Part shown: in pieces, positions 17,174 to 25,522 of the stretch
Position numbering within the stretch: the stretch's first letter is position 1
How the letters are laid out: each line of letters opens with the position of its first letter
Assembly: GCA_035454085.1 (NCBI GenBank)
Contig: DAOTEJ010000020.1
Location: forward strand, 1-34,544
Length of the DNA stretch: 34,544 nucleotides
Origin: DAOTEJ01 sp035454085
GTDB lineage: Bacteria; Pseudomonadota; Gammaproteobacteria; Burkholderiales; Burkholderiaceae_F
Direction of reading: 5' to 3'
Position numbers and translations under genes: made by a program
The notes under the pieces: generated by a model
Database searches by the model: none
What the model was told of the DNA's origin: nothing
The model's input: the letters and a program-made list of their open reading frames with translations, nothing else

Positions 17174-19426
17174 TCAGCCGACGCGGAAGCGCGCCACCGA
17201 GGCCTTGAGCTCGCGCGCCAGCGTGGCCAGCTGGCCGATCGACTGTGCGGTCTGGCGTGTGCCGCTCGAGGTCTGATCCGACACGGACAGGATGCGCTCG
17301 ATCGACTTGGCCACGCCGCCGGCGTTCTGCGCCTGGTCGCTGGTGCTGTGGGCGATGCGCTCGATCAGTTCGGCGAGTTGGCGCGAGACGTTGCCGATGT
17401 CGGTCAGCGCGGTACCCGCGGCGTCGGACAGCTTCGCTCCCTCGACCACGCCCTGGGTGCTCTTTTCCATGGCGGCCACCGCGTCCTGGGTGTCGGTCTG
17501 AATCGTGCGCACCAGGGCGCCGATCTGCTTGGCCGCCTCGGCGGAGCGGTCGGCCAGGCGCTGCACTTCCTCGGCCACGACCGAGAAGCCGCGGCCGGCC
17601 TCGCCGGCGCTGGCGGCCTGAATGGCGGCGTTGAGCGCCAGCACGTTGGTCTGCTCGGTGATGTCGGTGATCAGCTCCACGATCTCGCCGATCTCCTGCG
17701 AGCTCTCGCCCAGGCGCTTGATGCGCTTGGCGGTCTCCTGGATCTGCTCGCGGATCTCGTTCATGCCCTCGATCTGGTCGTGCACGGCCGTCTGGCCGCG
17801 CTCCGCCGCAGACAGCGAGGTGCGCGCCACCTTGGCCGACTCGCCGGCGCTCTTGGACACGTCGTCGATCTGCGAGGCCATGCGCAGGACCTTCTCGCCG
17901 GTCTCCTTGGTCTCGAGCGCCTGCGCCTCGGCGGCGGCGAGCAGCCGGGTGGCGATGTCGCGCGCCTGGCTGGACGCGGTGTTCACCTGCTCGGCGGTGT
18001 TGTTGATGCGGCCCACCAGGGCGCGCAGCTCCTCGACCGTGTAGTTGACCGAGTCGGCGATCGCGCCGGTGATGTCCTCGCTCACGGTGGCCTGCACGGT
18101 GAGGTTGCCGTCGGCCACCTCCTGCAGCTCGTTCATGAGCCGCAGAATCGCCGCCTGGTTCTGCTCGTTGGCGCGCTTGGCCTCCTGCTCGAGCCGCTCG
18201 GCCTGGGCGCGTTGCGACTCGGCCTCGGCGGTGCGGGTGCGCGAGTCGCCGAGCATCACCTTGAAGATCGCGAACATGGCCACCAGCGAAGTGAGGCCGA
18301 AGAACACGATGAAGGCGATGAGCACCTTGCGCGAGGACTGCTCGCGCTGGAAGACGCTCTGCAGCTGGGCCACGCCCTGGCGCAGGCCCTCGGCGTCGCG
18401 CAGGATGGCGAGCTCCGCCTCCTTCGACTGCACGACCTGCTGCAGACCCGGCAGGGCGGCACCGACCTGCTTCTGGAACTCGTTGTAGAACTTCAGCAGC
18501 TCGCCCAGGCGGCCACGCACCTCGGGGTCGGCGACCGCCGGAACGCGCAGGGCCTCGCTGCCGGCGAGCAGCGCCTGAACGAGCTCGCGGAACTGGTTGG
18601 TGTCGCGCCCGAGCTGCAGGCCCGCCTCGGCACTGGCGACGTTGCCCGAGACCAGGGCGTTGGCGTTGCGGCCGATGCGCTGCGTGAGCACCGCCAGTTG
18701 CGAGGCGACCTGGCCTTCGCGACCGGCCAGGCGCGCCGCGTTGATGTCGTCGGTGAGCGCCTGCAGGCGCGGCGTGGCCTCGTTGATGCGACCCACCACC
18801 GTGCCGAAGGCAGTCAGCGCCTTCTCGTTGGCGATGATCACCGAGGCCGCCGACTCGCTGGCGCGCCAGCGCTCCGTGAGCTTGGTAAGCAATTCCTGGG
18901 ACTCGGGCGACGACTGCGACAGTCCGCGCACCGGGTCGCCATTGGCCAGGGCATCGAGGTTGGCGGCAATCGTGTCCCGGCTCTCGCGCAGTTCGGCGAA
19001 CGAGGCCTGGTTGCCCTCGAGCGCGTAGGGCGCGGCCTTGGCCATGCGCTGGGTGTGCATCAGCGTGTCGCCCACGATCTCGACTTGCAGCGTGCCATTG
19101 TCGGCGAGGCGCTTGTCGATGAGCATGAGCGCCAGCACCACGAACAGCGACAGGCCCAGCAGGATGCCCAGCACCTGCACCTGGGTCTGGAGCGGACGAT
19201 CGCCGATGAAGGGCAGCGGCCGCGCGATCAGGCGGTCGATCCATCCCGGCTGCGCGCCCTGCAGTTCGCCCGTTGCACGGTCGACGGCAACGGTCTTGGG
19301 AGCCGGCCGCGGGGTGCGCGTTTCGGGACCCGGATCGACCAGTTCCGAAAGACGGAAGTCCTCCGTCAACGGCGCGGGCTTGGCCGGGGCCGGGCTCTTC
19401 TTCTTGAAGTCGAAGCTGAAGGGCAT
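17174..19426 (-). CDS. pilJ: PilJ-type methyl-accepting chemotaxis protein
   Basis: This 750-residue inner-membrane receptor belongs to the type IV pilus chemosensory array. A cytoplasmic, proline-rich N-terminal tail (about 1-85) precedes TM1 (VLGILLGLSLFVVLALMLID, about 88-107). A periplasmic region with two PilJ-type helical repeats follows (about 115-355), then TM2 (VLIAFIVFFGLTSLVAMFAIF, about 370-390), a HAMP-like segment (NELQEVADGNLTV) and a cytoplasmic signalling coiled coil. The hairpin tip contains ITDITEQTNVLALNAAIQAASAGEAGRGFSVVAEEVQRLADRS around 580-625, the conserved kinase- and CheW-contacting region. Length exceeds the 680-odd residues of P. aeruginosa PilJ, mostly from the N-terminal tail. 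It lies between pilI and chpA. No adjacent methyltransferase (pilK) or methylesterase (chpB) gene is present. Confidence 0.95.
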   Translation of the reverse strand: MPFSFDFKKKSPAPAKPAPLTEDFRLSELVDPGPETRTPRPAPKTVAVDRATGELQGAQPGWIDRLIARPLPFIGDRPLQTQVQVLGILLGLSLFVVLALMLIDKRLADNGTLQVEIVGDTLMHTQRMAKAAPYALEGNQASFAELRESRDTIAANLDALANGDPVRGLSQSSPESQELLTKLTERWRASESAASVIIANEKALTAFGTVVGRINEATPRLQALTDDINAARLAGREGQVASQLAVLTQRIGRNANALVSGNVASAEAGLQLGRDTNQFRELVQALLAGSEALRVPAVADPEVRGRLGELLKFYNEFQKQVGAALPGLQQVVQSKEAELAILRDAEGLRQGVAQLQSVFQREQSSRKVLIAFIVFFGLTSLVAMFAIFKVMLGDSRTRTAEAESQRAQAERLEQEAKRANEQNQAAILRLMNELQEVADGNLTVQATVSEDITGAIADSVNYTVEELRALVGRINNTAEQVNTASSQARDIATRLLAAAEAQALETKETGEKVLRMASQIDDVSKSAGESAKVARTSLSAAERGQTAVHDQIEGMNEIREQIQETAKRIKRLGESSQEIGEIVELITDITEQTNVLALNAAIQAASAGEAGRGFSVVAEEVQRLADRSAEAAKQIGALVRTIQTDTQDAVAAMEKSTQGVVEGAKLSDAAGTALTDIGNVSRQLAELIERIAHSTSDQAQNAGGVAKSIERILSVSDQTSSGTRQTAQSIGQLATLARELKASVARFRVG

Positions 19427-19540
19427 GTCACTACTCCGCCAGAAGTCTTGTTGGGCCGGTCACGCGCACTGCGCGCCGGAGGCCGCTATGCAGCGGCTTG
19501 GTGAAGGACACGAAGGTCGGGTCGGTCACGGTCGGCAACC

Positions 19541-20086
19541 TCATGCCCCGATCGCGGCAAAGCCGGGATCGGCCGCCAGGGCGCGCAAGTCCAGTTCGGT
19601 GAGCACACCGCCGTCGGCGTCGAGGTAGCGAGCGCGCTCCCAGGGGCGATCCGCAGGCGCCACTGCCTCGAGCGCCTGCAGGCTCGCCAGGGCACGCAGG
19701 CCGAAGGCGCGAGTGATGACCAGCGCCGCGTTGACGCCGAGGCCCTCGCCAAACACCAGCGCCTGCTGGCTGTCCTCGGCGGCCAGGGGCGCCGAGCCAC
19801 CGAGCAGTTCGAGATCCACCACGCCCACGAGGCGGCCGCGCACGTTGATCAGCCCGCGATACCAGGGGCGCGTCCAGGGCACGCGCGTGATCGCCGGCAA
19901 GGGCACGATCTCGGAGGCCAGGCTCATGTCCACGAGGTAGGCGCGCCGGCCGATGCGCACCGCCAGGCGCATGGCCTCGGCCGGCGCGGCCGGCGCGGCC
20001 TTGAGCCGTTCGGCCAGTCGGGTGGAGAACTCGCGCAGCTTGCCGAGTTCGCGGGGAGTGGATTCGTGCATATCGGCCATGGCCAT
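19541..20086 (-). CDS. pilI: PilI, CheW-like adaptor protein
   Basis: This protein of about 181 residues has a single CheW domain, which would couple PilJ to the ChpA kinase. CheW-type features are the early strand MRLAVRIGRRAYLVDMSLASEIVPLP, the PWYRGLINVRGRLVGVVDLELLLG-like core (here ...DLELLGG) and a late VITRAFGLRAL segment. I chose ATG at 20086, seven bases beyond the pilH stop. A TTG at 20110 would overlap pilH and is less likely; ATG at 20080 is also possible. The order pilG-pilH-pilI-pilJ-chpA is the classic pil-chp order. Confidence 0.92.
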   Translation of the reverse strand: MAMADMHESTPRELGKLREFSTRLAERLKAAPAAPAEAMRLAVRIGRRAYLVDMSLASEIVPLPAITRVPWTRPWYRGLINVRGRLVGVVDLELLGGSAPLAAEDSQQALVFGEGLGVNAALVITRAFGLRALASLQALEAVAPADRPWERARYLDADGGVLTELDLRALAADPGFAAIGA

Positions 20087-20093
20087 GCCGCGC

Positions 20094-20459
20094 TCAGCCG
20101 AGCGCGGCAATCTTCTCGAGCAGTTCCTCGGCCTTGACGGGCTTGGTGACGTAGTCGCGCGCGCCCTGACGCAGGCCCCAGATGCGATCCGTCTGCTGGC
20201 TCTTGCTGGTGCAGATGATCACGGGGATGGCCTGGGTCGCCGGATCGCGCGCCAGTTCGCGTGTGAACTGAAACCCGTTCTGGCCGGGCATGACCACGTC
20301 CATCAGGATCAGGTCGGGCGGGGCGCTGCGGATCTTGCCGCCGGCGTCCTCGGCGCTCTCCGCCACCGAGACGGCATAGCCGTGGCGGGTGAGCAGTTCG
20401 CTGAGGAAGTAGCGCTCGGTCGGGGAGTCGTCGACCACGAGGATTTTCTTGATGGGCAT
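20094..20459 (-). CDS. pilH: PilH, single-domain response regulator
   Basis: This 121-residue CheY-like receiver has acidic pocket residues D10 and D11 (ILVVDDSPTERYFLSELL), the phospho-acceptor D54 in LILMDVVMPGQNGFQ, and the conserved lysine K106 in RDYVTKPVK. RIWGLRQGARDY matches the PilH subtype closely. In Pseudomonas PilH opposes PilG, probably as a phosphate sink or in pilus retraction control. No output domain is present. It lies 22 bases after pilG and just before pilI. Confidence 0.94.
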   Translation of the reverse strand: MPIKKILVVDDSPTERYFLSELLTRHGYAVSVAESAEDAGGKIRSAPPDLILMDVVMPGQNGFQFTRELARDPATQAIPVIICTSKSQQTDRIWGLRQGARDYVTKPVKAEELLEKIAALG

Positions 20460-20481
20460 GGCGGTCTCTGGCGTCGAGGTC

Positions 20482-20889
20482 CTAGGACATCGAGTACTGG
20501 CGCACGGCGGTGAGCAGACTGTCCTTCGTGAAGGGCTTGGTCAGGTACTCGCTCGAGCCGACCATGCGGCCTCGGGCGCGATCGAACAGGCCGTCCTTGG
20601 AAGAAAGCATCACCACCGGGGTTTGGCTGAAGCGGGGGCTGCGCTTGATCAGCGCGCAGGTCTGATAGCCGTCGAGGCGCGGCATCAGGATGTCGCAGAA
20701 GATGATCGCCGGCTGATGGTCGTTGATCTTGGCGAGCGCCTCGAAGCCGTCCTGGGCGAGGATGACCTGGCACCCCGCCTGGTTGAGGAAGATCTCGGCG
20801 CTGCGACGGATGGTGTTGGAGTCGTCGATCACCAACACCTTCCTGCCGCGGATGTCCGAGAAATCCTGCGCTGGCATCGCGTTTCCCAT
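20482..20889 (-). CDS. pilG: PilG, single-domain response regulator
   Basis: This receiver of about 135 residues has phospho-acceptor D66 (IIFCDILMPRLDGYQ), acidic residues D22 and D23 (VLVIDDSNTIRRSAE) and conserved K118 (YLTKPFTKD). The segment YQTCALIKRSP...TPVVMLSSKDGLFDRARGRMVGS is characteristic of PilG, which is phosphorylated by ChpA/PilL and promotes pilus extension and cAMP signalling. The start is taken as ATG 20889, with AGAGAGG eight bases upstream. An upstream TTG (20919) and a downstream ATG (20877) are alternatives. It heads the pil-chp cluster; the rubredoxin gene lies 69 bases further upstream on the same strand. Confidence 0.93.
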   Translation of the reverse strand: MGNAMPAQDFSDIRGRKVLVIDDSNTIRRSAEIFLNQAGCQVILAQDGFEALAKINDHQPAIIFCDILMPRLDGYQTCALIKRSPRFSQTPVVMLSSKDGLFDRARGRMVGSSEYLTKPFTKDSLLTAVRQYSMS

Positions 20890-20958
20890 ACTGCCGGCCT
20901 CTCTAGCTGGGGCGGGCAAGAGGCCCGCTCCGGTGATGTGTGGTGCCCATCGGGTGGA

Positions 20959-21141
20959 TCAGATCTGCACCATTTCGAAATCTTCCTTCCTCGCCCCGCA
21001 CTCGGGGCAAGTCCAATTTGGCGGGATGTCGTCCCAGCGCGTGCCGGGAGCGATCCCCTCATCGGGCAAGCCCGCAGCTTCGTCGTAGATCCAACCGCAG
21101 ATGAGGCACATCCAGGTGCGCGCAGGGGTGTCGGTGACCAT
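20959..21141 (-). CDS. rubA: rubredoxin
   Basis: This 60-residue iron-sulfur electron carrier binds one iron through two cysteine pairs: CLIC (C12, C15) and CPEC (C45, C48). The surrounding YDEAAG, PGTRWDDIPPNWTCPECGARKEDF is the classic rubredoxin frame. Rubredoxins pass electrons to alkane hydroxylases, oxygenases or oxygen/peroxide-detoxifying systems. No such partner is adjacent. ATG 21141 gives the normal length, with GAAGG upstream; a GTG at 21174 would lie inside the promoter dyad. The gene lies upstream of pilG on the same strand and diverges from thiE. Confidence 0.95.
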   Translation of the reverse strand: MVTDTPARTWMCLICGWIYDEAAGLPDEGIAPGTRWDDIPPNWTCPECGARKEDFEMVQI

Positions 21142-21157
21142 CGAAAGGAGCCTTCGT

Positions 21158-21181
21158 TCGCTAAAATCAAGCACTTAGCGA
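21158..21181. promoter_or_regulatory. 24-base dyad in the rubA/thiE divergent region
   Basis: TCGCTAA (21158-21164) and TTAGCGA (21175-21181) form a perfect 7-base inverted repeat around a 10-base A/T-richer centre. The repeat lies 17 bases upstream of the rubredoxin ATG. CATAAT at 21187-21192 is a possible -10 box for the thiE-hemL direction, and TAAAAT at 21162-21167 is another. The size and symmetry look like a dimeric regulator's operator. No known binding consensus is recognised. Confidence 0.4.
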
Positions 21182-21322
21182 GCGATCATAATGGCCGCTC
21201 CGAAGCGTCTTCTACCGCCTTCGCGCTACCGAAATCGCGCCTACGGGAGCGATCGCCGCAGACGCGCATCACGCGCCCCGCCCCGAACACCGCCGCCACT
21301 CGCGCCCCACCTGCCAGCCAAG

Positions 21323-22003
21323 ATGCCAGAAGCACCTGCACGCCCGCTACCCCGGATCGATGGGGTGTACGCGATCACGCCTGACGCGACGGGCGCGGCC
21401 TTCGAGCGCGTGCTCGCCAGCACTGCCGCAGCACTTGAATGCGGGGTGGGCGTGGTGCAGTTTCGCAACAAGGCAGCGCACGCCGCGGAGCGCCTGCGCC
21501 AGGCCGAACGCCTGCGCCGCCTGACGCGCGAGGCCGGCGCTGCGCTGTTCGTCAACGACGACATCGAACTCGCCCTCGCAGTGGATGCCGACGGTCTGCA
21601 CGCGGGGCGCGACGACGGCACGCTCTCGGACCTACGCAAGCGTCTCGGGCCCGGCCGCCTGCTGGGGGCCTCGTGCTACGCCGAGCCGCAACGCGCCGAG
21701 CTCGCGGCCGCCGCCGGGGCCGATGTGCTGGCCTTTGGCGCCGTGTTCACCTCCAACGTCAAGCCGCACGCGGTGCATGCGCCGCTCGAGCTCCTCGGCG
21801 CGGCGCGCGCACGCCACCCGCAGCAGCGCATCGTGGCGATCGGCGGCATCGCGCAGCACAACATCGAGCAGGTCGCGGCGGCCGGTGCGCACGCCGCGGC
21901 GCTGATCTCGGCCCTGTACGACGCCGCTGACGCCGCCGCCGCCGCGCGCTTGCTCGTACAGGCCTTCGCCGCCGGCCGCAGCCGCTTGCCCCCGGATCTC
22001 TAG
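21323..22003 (+). CDS. thiE: thiamine phosphate synthase ThiE
   Basis: This 226-residue TIM-barrel enzyme couples HMP-pyrophosphate and thiazole phosphate into thiamine monophosphate. Family features are YAITPD at the N terminus, the VVQFRNKAAHA segment (normally QLR-X-K), FVNDDIELALAVDADGLHAGRDD, GASCYAE, ADVLAFGAVFTSNVK and the phosphate-binding IVAIGGIAQHNI. An open frame continues upstream to an ATG at 21191. That extension is Arg/Pro-rich, unlike the family, and overlaps the promoter region, so I use ATG 21323, although its ribosome binding site is weak. FTSNVKPHA differs slightly from the usual FPTPTK. hemL follows 34 bases later. No thiC, thiD or thiG is adjacent and no TPP riboswitch is visible. 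Confidence 0.9.
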   Translation: MPEAPARPLPRIDGVYAITPDATGAAFERVLASTAAALECGVGVVQFRNKAAHAAERLRQAERLRRLTREAGAALFVNDDIELALAVDADGLHAGRDDGTLSDLRKRLGPGRLLGASCYAEPQRAELAAAAGADVLAFGAVFTSNVKPHAVHAPLELLGAARARHPQQRIVAIGGIAQHNIEQVAAAGAHAAALISALYDAADAAAAARLLVQAFAAGRSRLPPDL

Positions 22004-22037
22004 ACTTGCGCCCTTGTCTTTCGGAGTCAGCCCGCCC

Positions 22038-23318
22038 ATGAACCGCAACGAAACCTTGTTCGACCGCGCCCAGCGCACCATTCCCGGCGGCGTGAACTCG
22101 CCGGTGCGCGCCTTCCGCGCCGTGGGCGGAACGCCACGCTTCATTTCTCGCGCCCAGGGGCCGTACATCTGGGACGCCGACGGGAAGCGCTACATCGACT
22201 ACATCGGCTCCTGGGGCCCGATGATCCTGGGGCACAACGATCCCGAGGTGATCGCCGCCGTGCACGAGGCCATCGAGCGCGGCCTGTCGTTCGGCGCGCC
22301 CACCGAGGCCGAGGTGGTGATGGCCGAGGAACTGGTGCGCCTGGTGCCCTCGATGGAGCAGGTGCGGCTGGTGTCGTCGGGCACCGAGGCCGGCATGAGC
22401 GCGATCCGCCTGGCGCGCGGCTACACGGACCGGCGCAAGATCATCAAGTTCGAAGGCTGCTACCACGGCCACGCCGACAGCCTGCTGGTCAAGGCGGGCT
22501 CCGGTGCGCTGACCTTCGGCAACCCGAGCTCCTCGGGCGTGCCGGCCGAGGTGACCCAGTTCACCATGGTGCTCGACTACAACGACTGCGCCCAGCTCGA
22601 GGACGCCTTCGCGCGCCACGGCGACGACATCGCCTGCGTGATCGTCGAGGCCATCGCCGGCAACATGAACCTGGTGCGCGCCACGCCCGAGTTCATCGCC
22701 ACCATGCGCCGCCTGTGCACGCAGCACGGCGCGCTCCTGATCGTCGACGAGGTGATGACCGGCTTTCGCGTGGCGCTGGGCGGCGCGCAGTCGATCTACG
22801 GCGTCACCCCGGATATCACTGTGCTCGGCAAGGTGATCGGTGGAGGCATGCCGGTGGCGGCCTTCGGCGGACGGCGCGACGTGATGCAGTGCCTGGCTCC
22901 TCTGGGCGGCGTCTACCAGGCAGGCACGCTGTCGGGCAATCCGGTGGCGGTGGCCTGCGGTCTGGCCACGCTCAAGAAGGTGCAGGCCGAGGGTTTTTAC
23001 GAGCGGCTCGGTGCGCGCACGCGGCGCTTCACTGAAGGCATGATGGCGGCTGCGCGCGACGCGGGTGTGAGCTTCTGCGCCGACGCGGTGGGCGGCATGT
23101 TCGGCATCTACTTCAGCACCGAGGTGCCAGGCAGTTTCGCGCAGATGATGGCGGGCGACCGCGAGCGCTTCAATCGCTTCTTCCACGCGATGCTCGACCG
23201 CGGCGTGTACCTCGCACCGGCGGCCTTCGAGGCCGGCTTCGTGTCGATCCAGCACGACGAGGCAGTGATCGACGCCAGCCTCGCTGCCGCGCGCGAGTCC
23301 TTTGCCGCGGTGGCCTGA
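22038..23318 (+). CDS. hemL: glutamate-1-semialdehyde 2,1-aminomutase HemL
   Basis: This 426-residue PLP enzyme converts glutamate-1-semialdehyde to 5-aminolevulinate, the C5 route to haem and other tetrapyrroles. The PLP-binding lysine is K265 in VLGKVIGGGMPVAAFGG. TIPGGVNSPVRAF, the cofactor contact VSSGTEAGMSAIRLAR and CYHGHAD, and VDEVMTGFR are all present. Length equals the E. coli enzyme. ATG 22038 has CGGAG eleven bases upstream; an upstream TTG is rejected. It follows thiE closely in the same direction, an arrangement common in betaproteobacteria. Confidence 0.97.
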   Translation: MNRNETLFDRAQRTIPGGVNSPVRAFRAVGGTPRFISRAQGPYIWDADGKRYIDYIGSWGPMILGHNDPEVIAAVHEAIERGLSFGAPTEAEVVMAEELVRLVPSMEQVRLVSSGTEAGMSAIRLARGYTDRRKIIKFEGCYHGHADSLLVKAGSGALTFGNPSSSGVPAEVTQFTMVLDYNDCAQLEDAFARHGDDIACVIVEAIAGNMNLVRATPEFIATMRRLCTQHGALLIVDEVMTGFRVALGGAQSIYGVTPDITVLGKVIGGGMPVAAFGGRRDVMQCLAPLGGVYQAGTLSGNPVAVACGLATLKKVQAEGFYERLGARTRRFTEGMMAAARDAGVSFCADAVGGMFGIYFSTEVPGSFAQMMAGDRERFNRFFHAMLDRGVYLAPAAFEAGFVSIQHDEAVIDASLAAARESFAAVA

Positions 23319-23363
23319 ACGCCGCGGCGTGTAAGCAACGCGGCCCGGCCGCGACCAAGCCGC

Positions 23364-25493
23364 ATGAAAGCCATGAAGCAACTGTTCGCCGCCCTCGCCT
23401 TCGTCGTCCTTCCCGCGCTAGCGGCGGCGCAGACACCATTCACCGCTGCGCCGGCGCAGGCCGCCCCCGCGGCGCACGTGAAGGTGGAACTGGTGAGCGA
23501 GCGCGATGCGATCGTGCCGGGCGAGCCGCTCGAGGTCGGGCTGCGCATGGTCCACGATCCCGAGTGGCACAGCTATTGGCAGGTGCCAGGCGACTCGGGC
23601 CTGCCCACGCGCATCGACTGGAAGCTGCCATCAGGCTGGAGCGCGGGTCCGATCGAGTGGCCCCATCCCAAGCGCCTGCCCACGGGCACGCTGGTGAACT
23701 TCGGCTACGAGGGCGAGACCCTGCTCCTGGTGCGGCTCACGCCGCCGCCGGGACTGGCACCGGGGCAACGCGTGACGCTTGACGCCCACGTCGAGTGGCT
23801 GGAGTGCAAGCACGTGTGCATCCCCGGCGAGGCCAAGGTCCAGCTCGTGCTGCCGGTGGCTGCGGCCAGCCAGCCCTCGCGCTGGGCGCCGCTGTTCGCC
23901 GCGGCCCGCAAGCTGCTGCCGCAGTCCGCACCCACCACCGCGCAGGCGACCATCGAGGGCGACCGCATCCGCCTGCCGATCGCCGAGGCGGTGCAGCGGC
24001 TCGAGTTCTTCCCGCTCGAGGAAGCGCGCGTCGAGCCGGGCGCGGCCCAGGTGCTGCGCAGCGAGGACGGGGCGCAAGCGCTCTATCTGCGCGCTGCACA
24101 GCCCGTCGCGGCCGACTTCAAGACCCTGCGCGGCGTGCTCGTGGCCGACGGCGGTCCGGCCAAGGGGGGCTGGACGCGCAGTGCAGAGTGGTCGTTGGTG
24201 CCCGGCACCGTGCCGGTCGTGGCGCCGCCGCCGGACGCGGCCGCCGCCAAGGCGCGCACCGGCGCAGTGTCGATGTCGCTCGCCGCCGCGCTGGGCCTGG
24301 CCTTCCTGGGCGGGCTGATCCTCAACCTCATGCCCTGCGTCTTTCCCGTGCTGTCGCTCAAGCTGATCCACCTGGCCGAGCACCGCAGCGAGTCCGGGCC
24401 TCTGCCCGCCCACGGCCTGGCCTTCACTGCCGGCGTGCTCGCGAGCTTCGCCTTGCTGGCGGGCGCACTGATCGGCTTGCAGCAAAGCGGCGCGGCCCTG
24501 GGCTGGGGTTTCCAGTTGCAGACGCCCTGGGTGGTGGCGGGACTCGCCGCGCTGTTCTTCGTGATCGGCCTGAACCTGCTGGGCGTGTTCGAGTTCACCG
24601 CCGGCGGCGGCGTGGCCAACAGCGGCGCGGCGCGGCGCCTGGATGGGGCGGCGCGCTGGCGCGGCAGCTTCGGCACTGGTGTGCTCGCGGTGGTGGTGGC
24701 CTCGCCCTGCACTGCTCCCTTCATGGGAGCGGCAATCGGCTACGCCATCACCCAGAGCCCCGCGGTGGCGATGAGCGTGTTCCTCGCGCTGGGGCTGGGC
24801 ATGGCCGCACCGTGGCTCGCGCTGACCCTGCTGCCGGGCTGGCTGCGCTGGCTACCGCGCCCCGGGGCGTGGATGGAGTGGCTGCGCCAGTTCATGGCCT
24901 TCCCGATGTTCGCCACCTGCGTGTGGCTGGTGTGGGTGCTGGCACAGCAGACCGACCCGGGCGGCGTGGCCCTGGTGCTCGGCGGCTTCGTCGCCCTGGC
25001 GCTCGCCGCGTGGGCCTGGGGCTGGGTGCAGCGCGGCCGCTCACGCTTCCGCTGGGTGGCACTGGCGGGCGTGGTGCTGGCGGCCGCCAGCCTGGCTCCG
25101 CTGGCGCTTACCACGCCGGTCGCGCAGGCGAGCACGACGGCAGCCAGCAGCGGGGATTGGACAGCCTGGTCACCCGAGGCGCTCGCCGAGGCCAAGGCCC
25201 AAGGCAAGCCGGTGTTCGTGGACTTCACCGCGGCCTGGTGCGTGACCTGCCAGGTCAACAAGCGCGTGGCGCTGAACTCCGACGCCACCCGCGCGGCCCT
25301 GGCACGCCAGGGCGTGGTGCTGATGCGCGCCGACTGGACCAACCGCGACGCGCGCATCACCGCGGCGCTCGCCGAGTTCGGCCGCAATGGCGTGCCGCTG
25401 TATCTGCTCTACGACCGCTCGGGCGTGCCCACGGTCCTGCCCGAGATCCTCACGCCCGGCGCGGTGGTCGAAGCGGTCGAGCGCCTGCGCTGA
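23364..25493 (+). CDS. dsbD: DsbD/ScsB-type protein-disulfide reductase (thiol:disulfide interchange protein)
   Basis: This 709-residue inner-membrane protein moves electrons from cytoplasmic thioredoxin to periplasmic thiol proteins. A signal peptide (about 1-22) is followed by a periplasmic N-terminal domain with C148 and C152 in EWLECKHVCIPG. A membrane domain of about eight helices follows, with redox cysteines C325 (LNLMPCVFPVL) and C449 (ASPCTAPFMG). The C-terminal thioredoxin domain has the CXXC pair C626/C629 in AAWCVTCQ. The three-module cysteine relay is complete. It lies 45 bases after hemL and 29 bases before an exported redoxin that may be its client. The N-terminal domain looks more like the ScsB/DsbC-type variant than E. 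coli DsbD alpha. Confidence 0.93.
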   Translation: MKAMKQLFAALAFVVLPALAAAQTPFTAAPAQAAPAAHVKVELVSERDAIVPGEPLEVGLRMVHDPEWHSYWQVPGDSGLPTRIDWKLPSGWSAGPIEWPHPKRLPTGTLVNFGYEGETLLLVRLTPPPGLAPGQRVTLDAHVEWLECKHVCIPGEAKVQLVLPVAAASQPSRWAPLFAAARKLLPQSAPTTAQATIEGDRIRLPIAEAVQRLEFFPLEEARVEPGAAQVLRSEDGAQALYLRAAQPVAADFKTLRGVLVADGGPAKGGWTRSAEWSLVPGTVPVVAPPPDAAAAKARTGAVSMSLAAALGLAFLGGLILNLMPCVFPVLSLKLIHLAEHRSESGPLPAHGLAFTAGVLASFALLAGALIGLQQSGAALGWGFQLQTPWVVAGLAALFFVIGLNLLGVFEFTAGGGVANSGAARRLDGAARWRGSFGTGVLAVVVASPCTAPFMGAAIGYAITQSPAVAMSVFLALGLGMAAPWLALTLLPGWLRWLPRPGAWMEWLRQFMAFPMFATCVWLVWVLAQQTDPGGVALVLGGFVALALAAWAWGWVQRGRSRFRWVALAGVVLAAASLAPLALTTPVAQASTTAASSGDWTAWSPEALAEAKAQGKPVFVDFTAAWCVTCQVNKRVALNSDATRAALARQGVVLMRADWTNRDARITAALAEFGRNGVPLYLLYDRSGVPTVLPEILTPGAVVEAVERLR

Positions 25494-25522
25494 AACCTCC
25501 CTCCCCTCCCAGGAGATCCGCC

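Noticed and set aside
21142..21322. TPP riboswitch upstream of thiE
   Set aside because: No CTGAGA-type THI-box elements are visible. The region instead holds a dyad and promoter-like boxes.
21191..21322. N-terminal extension of ThiE from ATG 21191
   Set aside because: The extra 44 residues are Arg/Pro-rich, unlike any ThiE, and start inside the likely promoter. ATG 21323 gives the usual length.
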